DNA from: Ignavibacteria bacterium UBA2360
GTDB taxonomy: Bacteria; Bacteroidota; Ignavibacteria; Tepidaquicellales; OLB5
DNA: 64,000 nt
Assembly: GCA_002344125.1 (NCBI GenBank)
Contig: DDTQ01000011.1
Coordinates: 186,001-250,000 of the forward strand
Direction of reading: 5' to 3'
The position numbers were made by a program, and so were the translations under genes. This document shows positions 7,283 to 17,000 of this stretch, piece after piece (within the stretch, counting starts at the first letter, position 1; every line of letters starts with the position of its first letter). The notes under the pieces are model-generated. The model made no database searches. It had not been told where the DNA came from and saw only the letters and a program-made list of their open reading frames with translations.

Positions 7283-9661
7283 ATGAAAAAAATACTTACA
7301 TTCCTTATCTTCATGTTATTTGGAATATCGCTCTCATACTCTCAAAATTCCATACATACCGGCAATGATCATACAGGTTGTTTCCCTGGGGGATTGGATA
7401 AACACTTATCCGGCTTCAATTTTACAATACAAGGCAGCAGTAATAAACTTCGCGGCGGCGCTGATTTCAACGGTGCAATGGTTCACAAAACACCCGAGCC
7501 CGGGCAGTTTCTGCGTGTACTGATATTATATGTCCGCTTTCCCGATGACAATCTGGGGGGTAACGTAATGGGAGGTTATGCGGTATGGAATGACCCGCTT
7601 ATGCCTAAGCCGGTGAATCCCTATACATCCAACGGCAGATTTATTGATACAGCCGAGGTTCCGCCGACAAAAAATTTTACAGAAAGATATACAGAATATA
7701 CAATCTCTGATTATTTTTCTGAGATGTCTCTGGGTACATTTGATGTCATTGGCGATGAATACTCAATTATGCTTCCGCAAACATCCGTAGAGTACAGAGA
7801 ACTTGGTTACAGCTGCTCACAAATTAATGCTATTGCCATTAAGCAGGCAGAGCAGCAGTATAACCTTGATATGAGAAGGTATAATAACTGGTCATTTACA
7901 CCCTTTGGTTGGCAATGGACACCGGGCGGCGGCGATAATACCGCAGATATGATAGTAATGGTTTACAGGCATGCACCTGAATACCCGGCAGTTAACTGGT
8001 TCATAAACGCTTCCATCCCGGTTTCGGGAATTTCTGACCTGGGTCTTGCTTCAACATTTGTACTGGATAGTACCTTTATAACCGGCAACAGCGGCGTTAC
8101 ATGTTTAAGTTTACTGCAGAATTATTCCAAGATGACACAGATCATGCTTCACGAAATGAGTCACAGGTACTTTTTTAATCACTATGAGATCGGTTTAATG
8201 ACAGGTGTTGAACACTCAAGTTTTAACTATTCACCTTTTGAAAGAACTTACATCGGCTACATTGATCCTCCCCTTGTAAGATATCCCTATCAGGGCGTTA
8301 GCGAAACATTCACATTGGGAGATTATGTTCATACCGGCGATTTGCTTGCAATTGAACTGCCTGAATCGAATGAATTGTATTATATAGCGAACCACCAGAA
8401 AAGATCCATGTACGATGGAATTTCAAGAGGCAGCACAAAGTGCTGGGAAATTAACAAAGTTCAGCAGGACCCATACTGCCCGGAAGGCAAGGGTCTGTAT
8501 ATTTATCACCAGATGCACCCTTCAAGATGCAATGAATTCAAGGATGTTTACCTTGTTCAGGCAGATGGCAAATATGACTGGTATATAGATAGAATGGTGC
8601 CCTATTTTGACCCTTTCTACAATTTTGAAATTCCGCTCTACGAGAAGCTAGAAGGAAACACCCGCGGAAGATCTGAATTCCACCAGAGACTTGATTCCAT
8701 ACTTCCCAATATGCAGGAAGTAACCGACGATCCATGCTCTGATAAAACCGATGATTATTTTGTAACATATGACTGGCTCGGCGATGGTAAGGATGCGTTC
8801 AATATGGGATATGATGAAATTTTAAGTCCGTACAGCAATCCACCCTCAAACACCTGTAACGGTACAGCTTCGGGTTTAACAATGAAATTGCTCGGGCAGG
8901 ATTCACTTACCGGTGCGATAACATTCAGGCTTTATTACAATGACGCGGCTGCGCTTTCGGATCTGCCGCCTGCCAAACCTAAGAATTTGAAAGTTACAAA
9001 GAATATTACCGAACCTGTTTCAGGCAAATTTTTTCCGGAGTTAAAATGGGATAAAAATCGCGAACCCGATTTTTTGGGCAAACCGGGCATACAGGGAATC
9101 TATAATATATACCGCGGTATTTTTACTGCATGTTCTCCGGATTCAATGCCGCAATTTTTGCTGGTTGGCAGCGTACCCGCAGATTCAAACACATTTATTG
9201 ATAGCTCCATAGCATTATATCCTGAAGGCGGCGGTTCGGTTGGATGTGCAGATCTCTTCCGCAGCCTTAACTACCGCATAGAAGCTGTGGATATAACAGG
9301 ACTTGCATCGCTTCATTCAGATAGGGCAATAATTAACGGTTACACTCAATGGTGCGATGATTCTGTGTTAACAGGTATTTCACACAATCAGCTGCCTGTA
9401 AAGTTCTCTGTCTTCAACTATCCAAATCCGTTTAACCCCTCAACTAAAATAAGTTATTCACTGCCGCGAGACGCTTTTGTAACGCTGAAAATTTACAGTA
9501 TTACCGGCCAGGAAGTTTACCGCGCGGTAAACAATGAATTCAGATTAGCCGGACATTACAGCGTGAATTTTGACGGGACAAATCTTCCTTCGGGGGTTTA
9601 CTTCTATGTTTACCGGGCAGGCGATTTCACTGAATCCAAAAAAATGGTACTTGTTAAGTAA
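7283..9661 (+). CDS. Secreted zinc metalloprotease-like protein with T9SS sorting domain
   Basis: 792 residues; signal peptide MKKILTFLIFMLFGISLSYS, with a GGAG ribosome-binding site before the ATG. His290-Glu291-x-x-His294 in MLHEMSHRYFFNH is a zinc-protease motif with a further His at 300. The overall layout (secreted, ca 550-residue catalytic region, then a fibronectin-like segment around residues 560-690) resembles M6-like peptidases (immune inhibitor A type), but the spacing of the third His is that of metzincins. The C-terminus is a T9SS sorting domain (NYPNPFNPSTKISYSLP ... SGVYFYVY ... KKMVLVK). It is the only plus-strand gene among minus-strand T9SS cargo. Degradation of extracellular protein is the likely role. 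Confidence 0.78.
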   Translation: MKKILTFLIFMLFGISLSYSQNSIHTGNDHTGCFPGGLDKHLSGFNFTIQGSSNKLRGGADFNGAMVHKTPEPGQFLRVLILYVRFPDDNLGGNVMGGYAVWNDPLMPKPVNPYTSNGRFIDTAEVPPTKNFTERYTEYTISDYFSEMSLGTFDVIGDEYSIMLPQTSVEYRELGYSCSQINAIAIKQAEQQYNLDMRRYNNWSFTPFGWQWTPGGGDNTADMIVMVYRHAPEYPAVNWFINASIPVSGISDLGLASTFVLDSTFITGNSGVTCLSLLQNYSKMTQIMLHEMSHRYFFNHYEIGLMTGVEHSSFNYSPFERTYIGYIDPPLVRYPYQGVSETFTLGDYVHTGDLLAIELPESNELYYIANHQKRSMYDGISRGSTKCWEINKVQQDPYCPEGKGLYIYHQMHPSRCNEFKDVYLVQADGKYDWYIDRMVPYFDPFYNFEIPLYEKLEGNTRGRSEFHQRLDSILPNMQEVTDDPCSDKTDDYFVTYDWLGDGKDAFNMGYDEILSPYSNPPSNTCNGTASGLTMKLLGQDSLTGAITFRLYYNDAAALSDLPPAKPKNLKVTKNITEPVSGKFFPELKWDKNREPDFLGKPGIQGIYNIYRGIFTACSPDSMPQFLLVGSVPADSNTFIDSSIALYPEGGGSVGCADLFRSLNYRIEAVDITGLASLHSDRAIINGYTQWCDDSVLTGISHNQLPVKFSVFNYPNPFNPSTKISYSLPRDAFVTLKIYSITGQEVYRAVNNEFRLAGHYSVNFDGTNLPSGVYFYVYRAGDFTESKKMVLVK

Positions 9662-9961
9662 AGAAAAAATACGAGACGTGCCTGTTACACGTTTGTACAG
9701 ATTTCTTAAACCTACCGGGATTTACAGTCGTTGATGATATTGAGTAAAGTCAAGCTATTTTATCAAGGGAATGTAGGTCTGAGCAGAGTCGAAGACCACG
9801 TATTTCTGCCCTTCGACTCCTCTCAGGGCGACAACCATTTTCTTAAACCTGCCAGGTTTTTAAAACCTGGTAGGTGTTGTTTTTGTTATCGTGCCATTTT
9901 TGGGGAATAAAAAAAGGCGTTCATAAATTGAACGCCTTTTTGTTTTACTAAAAAGATTAAA
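9662..9961. repeat. 300-bp gene-free gap with inverted repeats
   Basis: No gene is seen. It contains an inverted repeat at 9847-9875 (arms ACCTGCCAGG and CCTGGTAGGT) and a CCCTTCGACT/CAGAGTCGAAG pair around 9785-9830 that resembles the CCCTTCGACAAGCTCAGGG element of the 16.7-kb tandem repeat. A terminator follows at 9909-9946. Confidence 0.6.
9909..9946. terminator. Bidirectional rho-independent terminator
   Basis: Stem AAAAGGCGTTCA paired with TGAACGCCTTTT, loop TAAAT, T-rich on both sides. It sits between the convergent metalloprotease gene and the Omp28-like gene at 9962, so it can serve both. Confidence 0.85.
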
Positions 9962-11806
9962 TTACTTTACCAAAACCATACGCTTAACGCTTGAGTAGCT
10001 GCCTGCGTCTATTCTGTAGAAGTACACTCCCGATGCGTAAATTGACGCATTGAAGTCTATTTCATAGAACCCGGCTTTCAGATCCCCGTTGTAAAGCACG
10101 GCAACTTCGTTGCCAAGTATATCGTAAACCCTTACCTGTGTATTTGATTGCTCAGGCAGATCGAATTTTATTTTGGTAACAGGGTTAAACGGATTCGGGA
10201 AATTCTGGTGCAGCTGATAAACCTTCGGTACACCGTTATTCAGGTTCTGAATGCCGATCGGCGGAATTGTATCAAACACCGCTGACTGTACAGTTACATT
10301 GCTCATACTTGTAATAGTACCATTTGGATCTGTACCTGAATATGAACCGTTGCCTGTTCCGTTCCATCTTTGGAAGTAGTAATCTTTGCCGTTGTAAGTC
10401 AACTGCAAAGGAGTGGGCGAGAAGTTTACTGTTGAAGCCGTATCATAAAATAAATTTCCGCCGTTAATTGTAACAGGTAAGCCCGCAGGTGATATCTGTG
10501 TGATGAGTTTGAACTGTGTTTTATAATTGCATGTATAGCTTGAAACATTAGTAGAAACATTTATTGTATGGCTTGAATCACCGTTATTGCTCCAGCTTTG
10601 GAACAAATATCTTGTTGATCCGAAGATCTGCGGTGATAAAGCAGTCAAAGTATGAGCTGAATTTACATCCCAGTTAAATAAAGCGGAGCCGGTAAATGTT
10701 GTTCCGTCAACCTTATACTGCAAATTGAAGCGGTTTGCATTCACAAATACCAGGTTCTTGCCAACCAGGTAAGTAACAGATGTTTTATGAACTTTTCCGT
10801 TGGTATTGGTACCGGTTATTATTATCCTGTAATCGCCGGCCGGTACAGCTGATGTTGAACTGACATCAACATTGAAGGCAGCAGGGAATGTGCTTACAGT
10901 GCTGCCACCCGGAAAATTAACTGAGATGCCCGCATTAGAAGGCTCTACTGTTGCAGATAAAGTAACAGGAGAATTATAGCCTGCGCTTACTACAGGTATC
11001 TGTACTTCATATTGAGCGCTTTGGCTTTGTCCCTGAAGCACTGATTTGTACGGGCTGTTTGGTATCAATGTAAAGTTCTCAGTCTTTTTACCTGCATTAA
11101 GTATCTCCTGTCCCTGCTGAACGAAGACAATAGGCATTACCTGCGACTGGTTCCAGATTGGATCTTTATAAAAAGTTCTCTCCAGATAAATTGTCGTTCC
11201 CGGATATAAAGTTACCTGCTGACCTGTTCCGCCATTGTTCATTCTTCTCATTACATCGTAAAAATCGGTTTCACCGTTTGTTCCCGGAGGAGAAGTAAAA
11301 TGAATATGTCTTTCCTGAACGGAAAAGTGAACATACGCAGTTGTGTTCTGCATATATACTTCGCAATATATTCTGGCTTTTACCTTTATGCTGTCACCGA
11401 ATGTACTATCTGTTAAGATAACTGTAATGGGGCTTAGTAGATTTGTTCTCGTGTTGAATTGAGAAGTCAAACCTCCGGTGGTATATGGTGAAAGTAAACT
11501 TATGATCCCATCCATACGCGCCTGGGGAATAGAGTTTACACCGTAAAAATTCCTTCTGGCATTGTTATCACCGGGATTATAGAGATAGTAGCCATCATTT
11601 CCCGGCGCAGGCCAGTTCATGTGGTATGCAATACCTACGATCTTATCCGCATCAAGACCGTTTATGAAGGCTTCCATAGTTGGGTTATTTGAGGCACATG
11701 GTCCGCAGGTCCAGCTGGTGAATCTTTCGACAAACACCATTCTATCACCGGCAAACGTATTTACCAGCAATGATAAAAAGAGGAACAAAGTAAATAACTT
11801 TTTCAT
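9962..11806 (-). CDS. Large secreted Omp28/thioredoxin-like protein with T9SS sorting domain
   Basis: 614 residues; signal peptide MKKLFTLFLFLSLLVNTFAG. It opens with MVFVERFTSWTCGPCASNN, a thioredoxin-type CGPC motif (Cys34, Cys37) followed by IVGIAYHMNWPAPG, matching the Omp28-related fold. Residues about 270-520 are extra beta-rich domains absent from the two smaller paralogues. The C-terminus is a T9SS type A sorting domain (NFPNPFNPVTKIKFDLP ... SGVYFYRI ... KRMVLVK). It differs from the two shorter paralogues in having CxxC rather than CxxCxC. Probably surface-anchored or released; redox activity is inferred from the motif only. Confidence 0.8.
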   Translation of the reverse strand: MKKLFTLFLFLSLLVNTFAGDRMVFVERFTSWTCGPCASNNPTMEAFINGLDADKIVGIAYHMNWPAPGNDGYYLYNPGDNNARRNFYGVNSIPQARMDGIISLLSPYTTGGLTSQFNTRTNLLSPITVILTDSTFGDSIKVKARIYCEVYMQNTTAYVHFSVQERHIHFTSPPGTNGETDFYDVMRRMNNGGTGQQVTLYPGTTIYLERTFYKDPIWNQSQVMPIVFVQQGQEILNAGKKTENFTLIPNSPYKSVLQGQSQSAQYEVQIPVVSAGYNSPVTLSATVEPSNAGISVNFPGGSTVSTFPAAFNVDVSSTSAVPAGDYRIIITGTNTNGKVHKTSVTYLVGKNLVFVNANRFNLQYKVDGTTFTGSALFNWDVNSAHTLTALSPQIFGSTRYLFQSWSNNGDSSHTINVSTNVSSYTCNYKTQFKLITQISPAGLPVTINGGNLFYDTASTVNFSPTPLQLTYNGKDYYFQRWNGTGNGSYSGTDPNGTITSMSNVTVQSAVFDTIPPIGIQNLNNGVPKVYQLHQNFPNPFNPVTKIKFDLPEQSNTQVRVYDILGNEVAVLYNGDLKAGFYEIDFNASIYASGVYFYRIDAGSYSSVKRMVLVK

Positions 11807-11995
11807 TTTTATAACTGTTTAATTTGAATTTGATATATAATTCATTAAAAATAAACATACTTATATTTTATATCAAGTGAGTTGTTTCTGTAAATTTCAC
11901 TATTTTGGTTACTTTCAATTAAAGGGTTGATTTTTCATAAATATCCTTATAAAATTGTGGAATTTAAAATAAAAAAGGGCAAAACCGGTAGAAAA

Positions 11996-12376
11996 ATGAA
12001 GAAAAAACTCAGTTTAAAAAAAGTAAAAACAACACACAGCAAAAAAGATGATAAAGTAATGGTCACCAGGTTTTCTGTTTCGCCGGCTGAGCTAAAAAAG
12101 GGCGATAAGGTTACAATAAAAATGACCATACGGAATGTTTCGGAAAAATTACTGAAACACATCCCCTGGCAAATAGTAAAGAACAAAAAGATATTATGCC
12201 ACGGCGTGAGAAATGAAGTGCCTTCCGGCGATAGCTTTACAGTTTCAGTTTCATGGACAGCGATAAAAGGAAATCATTTTTTCTATGGAGATGCTGACCC
12301 AAAGAATATTTTGAAAGAGCCAAAAATAAAACAATTCAATAACCTTCCTCAGGGCGCTGATAGAAGAGTAAAATAA
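11996..12376 (+). CDS. Small CARDB-like beta-sandwich protein
   Basis: 126 residues from ATG 11996; a longer frame from 11927 is possible but adds only a basic stretch. After a lysine-rich N-terminus (MKKKLSLKKVKTTHSKKDDK) comes one domain with VTRFSVSPAELKKGDKVTIKMTIRNVSEK, the pattern of CARDB or adhesion-type Ig-like domains. No signal peptide is visible, which is odd for this fold. The gene ends 29 nt before the channel gene and may be cotranscribed with it. Function unknown. Confidence 0.6.
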   Translation: MKKKLSLKKVKTTHSKKDDKVMVTRFSVSPAELKKGDKVTIKMTIRNVSEKLLKHIPWQIVKNKKILCHGVRNEVPSGDSFTVSVSWTAIKGNHFFYGDADPKNILKEPKIKQFNNLPQGADRRVK

Positions 12377-12405
12377 TATAAAACAATTCCTGAAAATTTC
12401 TGAAT

Positions 12406-14310
12406 ATGAGCGAACATAATATTTCTTTTGGAACAAGATTGCGTTACAAATTTGATAACCTTATGGCTAAGGGTCCCATAGCGCTGATAGGCTGGCTGGG
12501 CATTCTTTCTTTGGTGCTGGTTGTAACAGCGGCACTGATACTAACAATTACGGGCCTTACCCAGGATGACGGCGAAACTATGAACTTTGTTGAAGCCGCA
12601 TGGAAAAGCCTGATGAGAACCCTTGACCCCGGAACAATGGGCGGCGATACAGGTTGGGGCTTCAGGGTGATTATGCTTGGTGTAACGCTTGGCGGTATCT
12701 TTATTGTATCAACGCTTATTGGTGTACTGGCATCGGGTATATCAAACAAACTTGATGAGCTGCGCAAAGGGCACTCTTTTGTTGTAGAAAAGGACCACAC
12801 TCTGATCCTTGGCTGGTCAGAAAAGATATTCCCTATAATTTCTGAGCTGCTAATTGCCAATGAAAACCAGCGGAACCCTGTAATTGTAATACTTGGCCAC
12901 AAAGATAAAGTTGAAATGGAAGACGAGGTAAAGCTCCGCATTCCGGATATGAAGAACACACGGATCATTTGCAGAAGCGGCAGCACAATAGATATGAACG
13001 ATCTTGAAATAGTAAATCCGCATGATTCACGTTCAATTATAATTTTGTCACCCGAAGGCAGCGACCCTGATATAAGCGTAATTAAAACTATACTTGCGTT
13101 AACCAACAACCCGAACAGGAGAAAAGAACCATACCACATTGTAGCAGAAATTAGCGATAACCATAATAAAGGCGTTGCAGAAATGATAGCCTCCGGTGAG
13201 GTAACGCTTGTTCACACCGAAGACCTGATCTCAAGGGTTATCGCGCAGTCATGCAGGCAATCAGGCTTAAGCGTTGTTTACACAGAGCTGCTTGATTTTG
13301 ATGGCGATGAGATCTATTTCCAGAGTGAACCTGCATTAAAAGGAAAGAGTTTTAAAGATGCTGTTATGAGCTATGAGGATTCGGCAATTATAGGCATAAA
13401 GAAAAGTGATGGTGTTGCTGTTATCAATCCACCGATGGATACGGTTTTTAACTCCGGTGATAAGGTAATAGCTATTTCAAAAGATGATGACACTATCAAT
13501 CTGAATGGCAGATCGACTCCGGAGCTTGATCCCGGCGCAATTACTTCGGGTAAACCGGTTACAGCGGATGTTGAACATACGCTTATTCTTGGGTGGAATT
13601 CTAAGGCTTGCAGCATTGCCAAAGAACTTGATAACTACCTGAGCAGCGGCTCAACACTGAAAATTGTAGCTGAAGGTGAAGGAATTGAAAATAAAACTGC
13701 ACAGCTTAAAGGCGAGCTCAGAAACCAGACAATTGAACTTTTAACAGGTAACATAAGCGACCGCGCATTGCTGGACTCTCTTGGACTGGAAAAATTTAAT
13801 CACATAATATTATTATGTTATTCAGATTCAATGCCTGAGCAGGAAGCCGATTCAAAATCGCTGATCACTCTTCTTCATTTACGTAATATTGAAGAAAAAA
13901 CGGGACATGATTTCACCATTGTAAGCGAAATGATGGATATCCGCAACAAAGAACTGGCAGAAGTTACAGAAGCTGATGATTTCATCATTAGCAATAAGCT
14001 TATCAGCTTAATGCTTTCTCAGCTTTCTGAAAATAAAGATCTGAAAGCTGTGTTCGATGACCTGTTCGATGCTGACGGTTCTGAAATCTACGTAAAACCC
14101 GTTACCGAATATGTAAAAGCAGGGGTTCCTGTAAACTTCTATACTTTGTGTGAATCAGCAGCGCGCAAAGGTGAAACCGCTATTGGGTACAGACTGAATG
14201 AATATTCACATAACGTAAATAAAGCCTACGGCGTTGTTGTGAATCCAAAAAAATCAGAAAAGGTGACTTTTACCGATAAAGATAAGCTGATTGTTCTGGC
14301 TGAGGATTAA
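12406..14310 (+). CDS. CASTOR/POLLUX-type ion channel protein with RCK/TrkA-N domains
   Basis: 634 residues. Two hydrophobic segments lie at about 25-47 and 92-115, with a pore-like linker containing LDPGTMGGDTGWGFR. The cytoplasmic part has two nucleotide-binding RCK-like units, each opening with HTLILGWSEK (about 131) and HTLILGWNSK (about 389), and a C-terminal TrkA-C-like region. This is the arrangement of the bacterial relatives of plant CASTOR/POLLUX channels. It is predicted to sit in the inner membrane and conduct cations under ligand control. The VOC gene starts 4 nt after its stop, suggesting one transcript. Confidence 0.8.
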   Translation: MSEHNISFGTRLRYKFDNLMAKGPIALIGWLGILSLVLVVTAALILTITGLTQDDGETMNFVEAAWKSLMRTLDPGTMGGDTGWGFRVIMLGVTLGGIFIVSTLIGVLASGISNKLDELRKGHSFVVEKDHTLILGWSEKIFPIISELLIANENQRNPVIVILGHKDKVEMEDEVKLRIPDMKNTRIICRSGSTIDMNDLEIVNPHDSRSIIILSPEGSDPDISVIKTILALTNNPNRRKEPYHIVAEISDNHNKGVAEMIASGEVTLVHTEDLISRVIAQSCRQSGLSVVYTELLDFDGDEIYFQSEPALKGKSFKDAVMSYEDSAIIGIKKSDGVAVINPPMDTVFNSGDKVIAISKDDDTINLNGRSTPELDPGAITSGKPVTADVEHTLILGWNSKACSIAKELDNYLSSGSTLKIVAEGEGIENKTAQLKGELRNQTIELLTGNISDRALLDSLGLEKFNHIILLCYSDSMPEQEADSKSLITLLHLRNIEEKTGHDFTIVSEMMDIRNKELAEVTEADDFIISNKLISLMLSQLSENKDLKAVFDDLFDADGSEIYVKPVTEYVKAGVPVNFYTLCESAARKGETAIGYRLNEYSHNVNKAYGVVVNPKKSEKVTFTDKDKLIVLAED

Positions 14311-14313
14311 AAT

Positions 14314-14982
14314 ATGAACATCAGCGAACTTCATTTATTCACAGGATCGGTATCCTCACTGAAAAAGTTCTATTCAGATGTTCTGGGATTAGAGATTACC
14401 GCACTTAAAAATAATAAAATAGAAATCAAGGTCGGCTCAACCGGCCTTATTTTTATTGAAGAACCCGGTTCTAACCCATATTACCACTACGCAATAAACA
14501 TTCCGCATAATCATATTAGCGGGGCCATTGAATGGCTTGAACCAAAAGTTAATTTAATAGAAAATAATGGCTCACCAATAATTGATTTCCCGAACTGGAA
14601 TGCGCATTCAGTTTATTTTTACGATCCTGCGGGAAATATTGTTGAGCTTATCGCAAGGCATAACCTCGAAAATGCTTCGGATGAACCATTTTCCCCGGAA
14701 AGTCTTTTGAACATAAGTGAAGTTGGTATGCCGGTTGATAATGTAAAGGAATTCCACGATAAAATTACGGAAAGTTTGGGAGAAAAACTTTGGTGGGGTA
14801 ACCTGGAAACATTTGCAGCCATTGGTGATCAAAACGGATTATTTATAGTTGCTACAAAAAACCGCAACTGGTTCCCAACGGATAAACCGTGCAATGAATA
14901 CCCTTTGACTGTGAAAATAAAAAGACCGGAAAATGAGTCTGAAGTTTTTAAGAATTCATCTTACTATATAATTTCTAAATAG
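14314..14982 (+). CDS. VOC (glyoxalase/bleomycin-resistance fold) family protein
   Basis: 222 residues. Two betaalphabetabetabeta units: the first starts ISELHLFTGSVSSLKKFYSDVLGLEI and ends with HSVYFYDPAGNIVELIARH, the classic metal-ligand region (His, Glu). The second (about 125-200) is less regular, starting SEVGMPVDNVKEFHDKI. No substrate can be named; the superfamily includes lyases, dioxygenases and resistance proteins. It is 3 nt downstream of the channel gene and probably cotranscribed. Confidence 0.7.
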   Translation: MNISELHLFTGSVSSLKKFYSDVLGLEITALKNNKIEIKVGSTGLIFIEEPGSNPYYHYAINIPHNHISGAIEWLEPKVNLIENNGSPIIDFPNWNAHSVYFYDPAGNIVELIARHNLENASDEPFSPESLLNISEVGMPVDNVKEFHDKITESLGEKLWWGNLETFAAIGDQNGLFIVATKNRNWFPTDKPCNEYPLTVKIKRPENESEVFKNSSYYIISK

Positions 14983-15108
14983 TCTGTTCACAGAATTCCT
15001 GCCTTCGCGGAAATAAAAATGCCCAATGACATACAATAGATTATTGAATTACATTTATAAATATTATTCAATAATTTCGTAATTCAATTAAACAACTCAA
15101 TTACAATT

Positions 15109-16629
15109 ATGATAAAATCACGCGCACTCGCTGAAAATACAAAGGATTATTCAGAAAAATTCCCATCTTTACTATATAAACCTCTTGGTAAAACCGGATT
15201 TACAGTATCCGCATGCGGATTTGGAGCGTACAGAGTTGATTACAGGGTAAAGGAACATTTCGAGTCGCTGGAATATGCAATATCAAGCGGCATAAATTTG
15301 ATAGACACATCGGCAAACTATTCTGATGGCGGCAGCGAAATACTTATCGGCAATGTAATTGGCGATATGATAAACCGGGGTAAGATATTAAGAGAAGAAA
15401 TAGTTATCGTATCAAAAGGCGGATATTTGCAGGGTAAAAACCTTGAAGCCGCGAAAAAAATGAAGGAAGACGGTCTAGGGTATAAGGAAGTAACAGAATA
15501 TGCTGAAAAAATTTGGCACTGCATCCACCCCGATTTCCTGAAGGACCAGATCACTCTTTCACTGGAAAGATTAAAGCTCGAAACTATTGATGTTTATTTG
15601 CTTCATAACCCCGAGTATTTCCTGGATTCACCTTTGGCAAAAGATCTTGAGCTTGAGGAACTTAGGCATGAATATTATAAACGCATCAAAAAGGCTTTCG
15701 CTTACCTTGAAGAAGAGGTTAAAAAAGGCAGGATAAGTTATTACGGTATTTCCTCCAATTCTTTTGTGAAATCATCCGATGACCCTGTATTCACATCGCT
15801 AAAAAGCTGCGTTGATTCTGCAAATGAAATTTCCGGAGAAAACAATTTTTATGTAGTTGAGCTCCCCCTGAACCTGTTTGAAAAAGGAGCGCTCATAAAT
15901 AAAAACCAGGTGGGTGATTCATTTAACGTGCTTGAATACGCTTATGAATCTGAATTGGGCGTATTGGTAAACCGCCCGCTGAATGCGCTGGGCGAAAATG
16001 GATTAACAAGGCTTGCGGATTTTCCCGTGAACGATGAACTATCCAAACTGGATGAGAACCAGATAATTGCTGAGATCAATCTGCTGGACCTGATGGAGGA
16101 AGAATTCCTGAGAGATTATGTGGATATACTGGATCTGAGTGAAGAAAATAAAAAGGCTGTGAACTATTTCCTTAAAGCCGGGCAATTACTCAAGGAAAAC
16201 TGGAAAAGTTTTGGCTCAATAGAAAGTTTTAATGATGTAAAAAAACAATTTTTGATACCAAGAGTTAACTTTGCTTTAACAACGCTTGTTACGTCTCCAA
16301 ATTTAACAGATGAAATGAAAGACAAGCTTGATAAAATTGCCCGGCAGACAAATAAACTCATGAGCATTATGGATAGCGTTTATGGTTTAATGGCAAACAT
16401 AAATTTAAAGGATTTGCATGTTAAGCTTAATACTTCGGTTGATAGCACTGAAGCAGATAGTTTTAAGGAACTTTCACTTTCGCAAAAAGCTATTTTGTTT
16501 ATTAATTCGCTAAAGGAAGTTAGCTGTACACTTGTAGGCATGCGCCAGAATAAATATGTTGATGATGTTGTAGGGGCGCTAAAGCAGGGCGTTTTGATTG
16601 ACTCAGCAGAGAAGTTGAAGGAGATTTAG
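15109..16629 (+). CDS. Aldo/keto reductase family protein with C-terminal extension
   Basis: 506 residues. The N-terminal 330 residues follow the aldo/keto reductase barrel: LGKTGFTVSACGFGAYRV, GINLIDTSANYSDGGSE (Asp and Tyr of the tetrad), VIVSKGG (Lys), DVYLLHNPEYF (His). NADPH-dependent reduction of a carbonyl substrate is expected. About 150 further residues, mostly helical and charged, follow the usual barrel end, making it much longer than typical 320-residue members. It stands alone with its own 126-bp AT-rich upstream region. Confidence 0.75.
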   Translation: MIKSRALAENTKDYSEKFPSLLYKPLGKTGFTVSACGFGAYRVDYRVKEHFESLEYAISSGINLIDTSANYSDGGSEILIGNVIGDMINRGKILREEIVIVSKGGYLQGKNLEAAKKMKEDGLGYKEVTEYAEKIWHCIHPDFLKDQITLSLERLKLETIDVYLLHNPEYFLDSPLAKDLELEELRHEYYKRIKKAFAYLEEEVKKGRISYYGISSNSFVKSSDDPVFTSLKSCVDSANEISGENNFYVVELPLNLFEKGALINKNQVGDSFNVLEYAYESELGVLVNRPLNALGENGLTRLADFPVNDELSKLDENQIIAEINLLDLMEEEFLRDYVDILDLSEENKKAVNYFLKAGQLLKENWKSFGSIESFNDVKKQFLIPRVNFALTTLVTSPNLTDEMKDKLDKIARQTNKLMSIMDSVYGLMANINLKDLHVKLNTSVDSTEADSFKELSLSQKAILFINSLKEVSCTLVGMRQNKYVDDVVGALKQGVLIDSAEKLKEI

Positions 16630-16667
16630 AATATAAACATAGATGTTTATCATATTCTTTTATCTTT

Positions 16668-16998
16668 CACCCTTCGACAAGCTCAAGGTGAGGGTAATGT
16701 TGTTTATTTTTAACCTGCACCTCATCCCGAGCCTGTCGAGGGATAATCTTTCTCTCCGATAGATTTTAGGAGAGCATAATTTACTTTTAGCTCACCCTTC
16801 GACAAGCTCAGGGTGAGGGGAATGTTGCTTATTTTTAACCTGTACCTCATCCCGAGCCTGTCGAGGGATAATCTTTCTCTCCGATAGATTTTGGGCGAGC
16901 ATAATTTACTTTTGACTCACCCTTCGACAGGCTCAGGGTGAGGGGAATTTTATCTATTTTTAACCTCTTCCTCATCCCGAGCCTGTTCCATCTCCCGG
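16668..16998. repeat. 125-bp direct tandem repeat, about 2.6 copies
   Basis: Copies start at 16668, 16793 and 16918, exactly 125 bp apart. Each unit contains CACCCTTCGACAAGCTC followed by an AGGGTGAG-type arm, then TATTTTTAACCT, CTCATCCCGAGCCTGTCGAG, and (in copies 1 and 2) TCTCTCCGATAGATTTT. The third copy is cut short after GAGCCTG. The CCCTTCGAC/CAGGGTGAG and CTCATCCCGAGCCTG blocks are themselves inverted repeats of each other in part, so each unit can fold. It fills the gap between the reductase gene and the OB-fold lipoprotein; no gene is seen here. Confidence 0.85.
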
Positions 16999-17000
16999 GA

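Noticed and set aside
12444..13139. 231-residue minus-strand frame opposite the channel gene
   Set aside because: Antisense shadow of a well-supported RCK channel gene; Ser/Ile-rich without any domain.
16668..16998. Regularly spaced repeats as a CRISPR array
   Set aside because: The unit is 125 bp and repeated whole, with no unique spacers between short repeats, and no cas genes are near.
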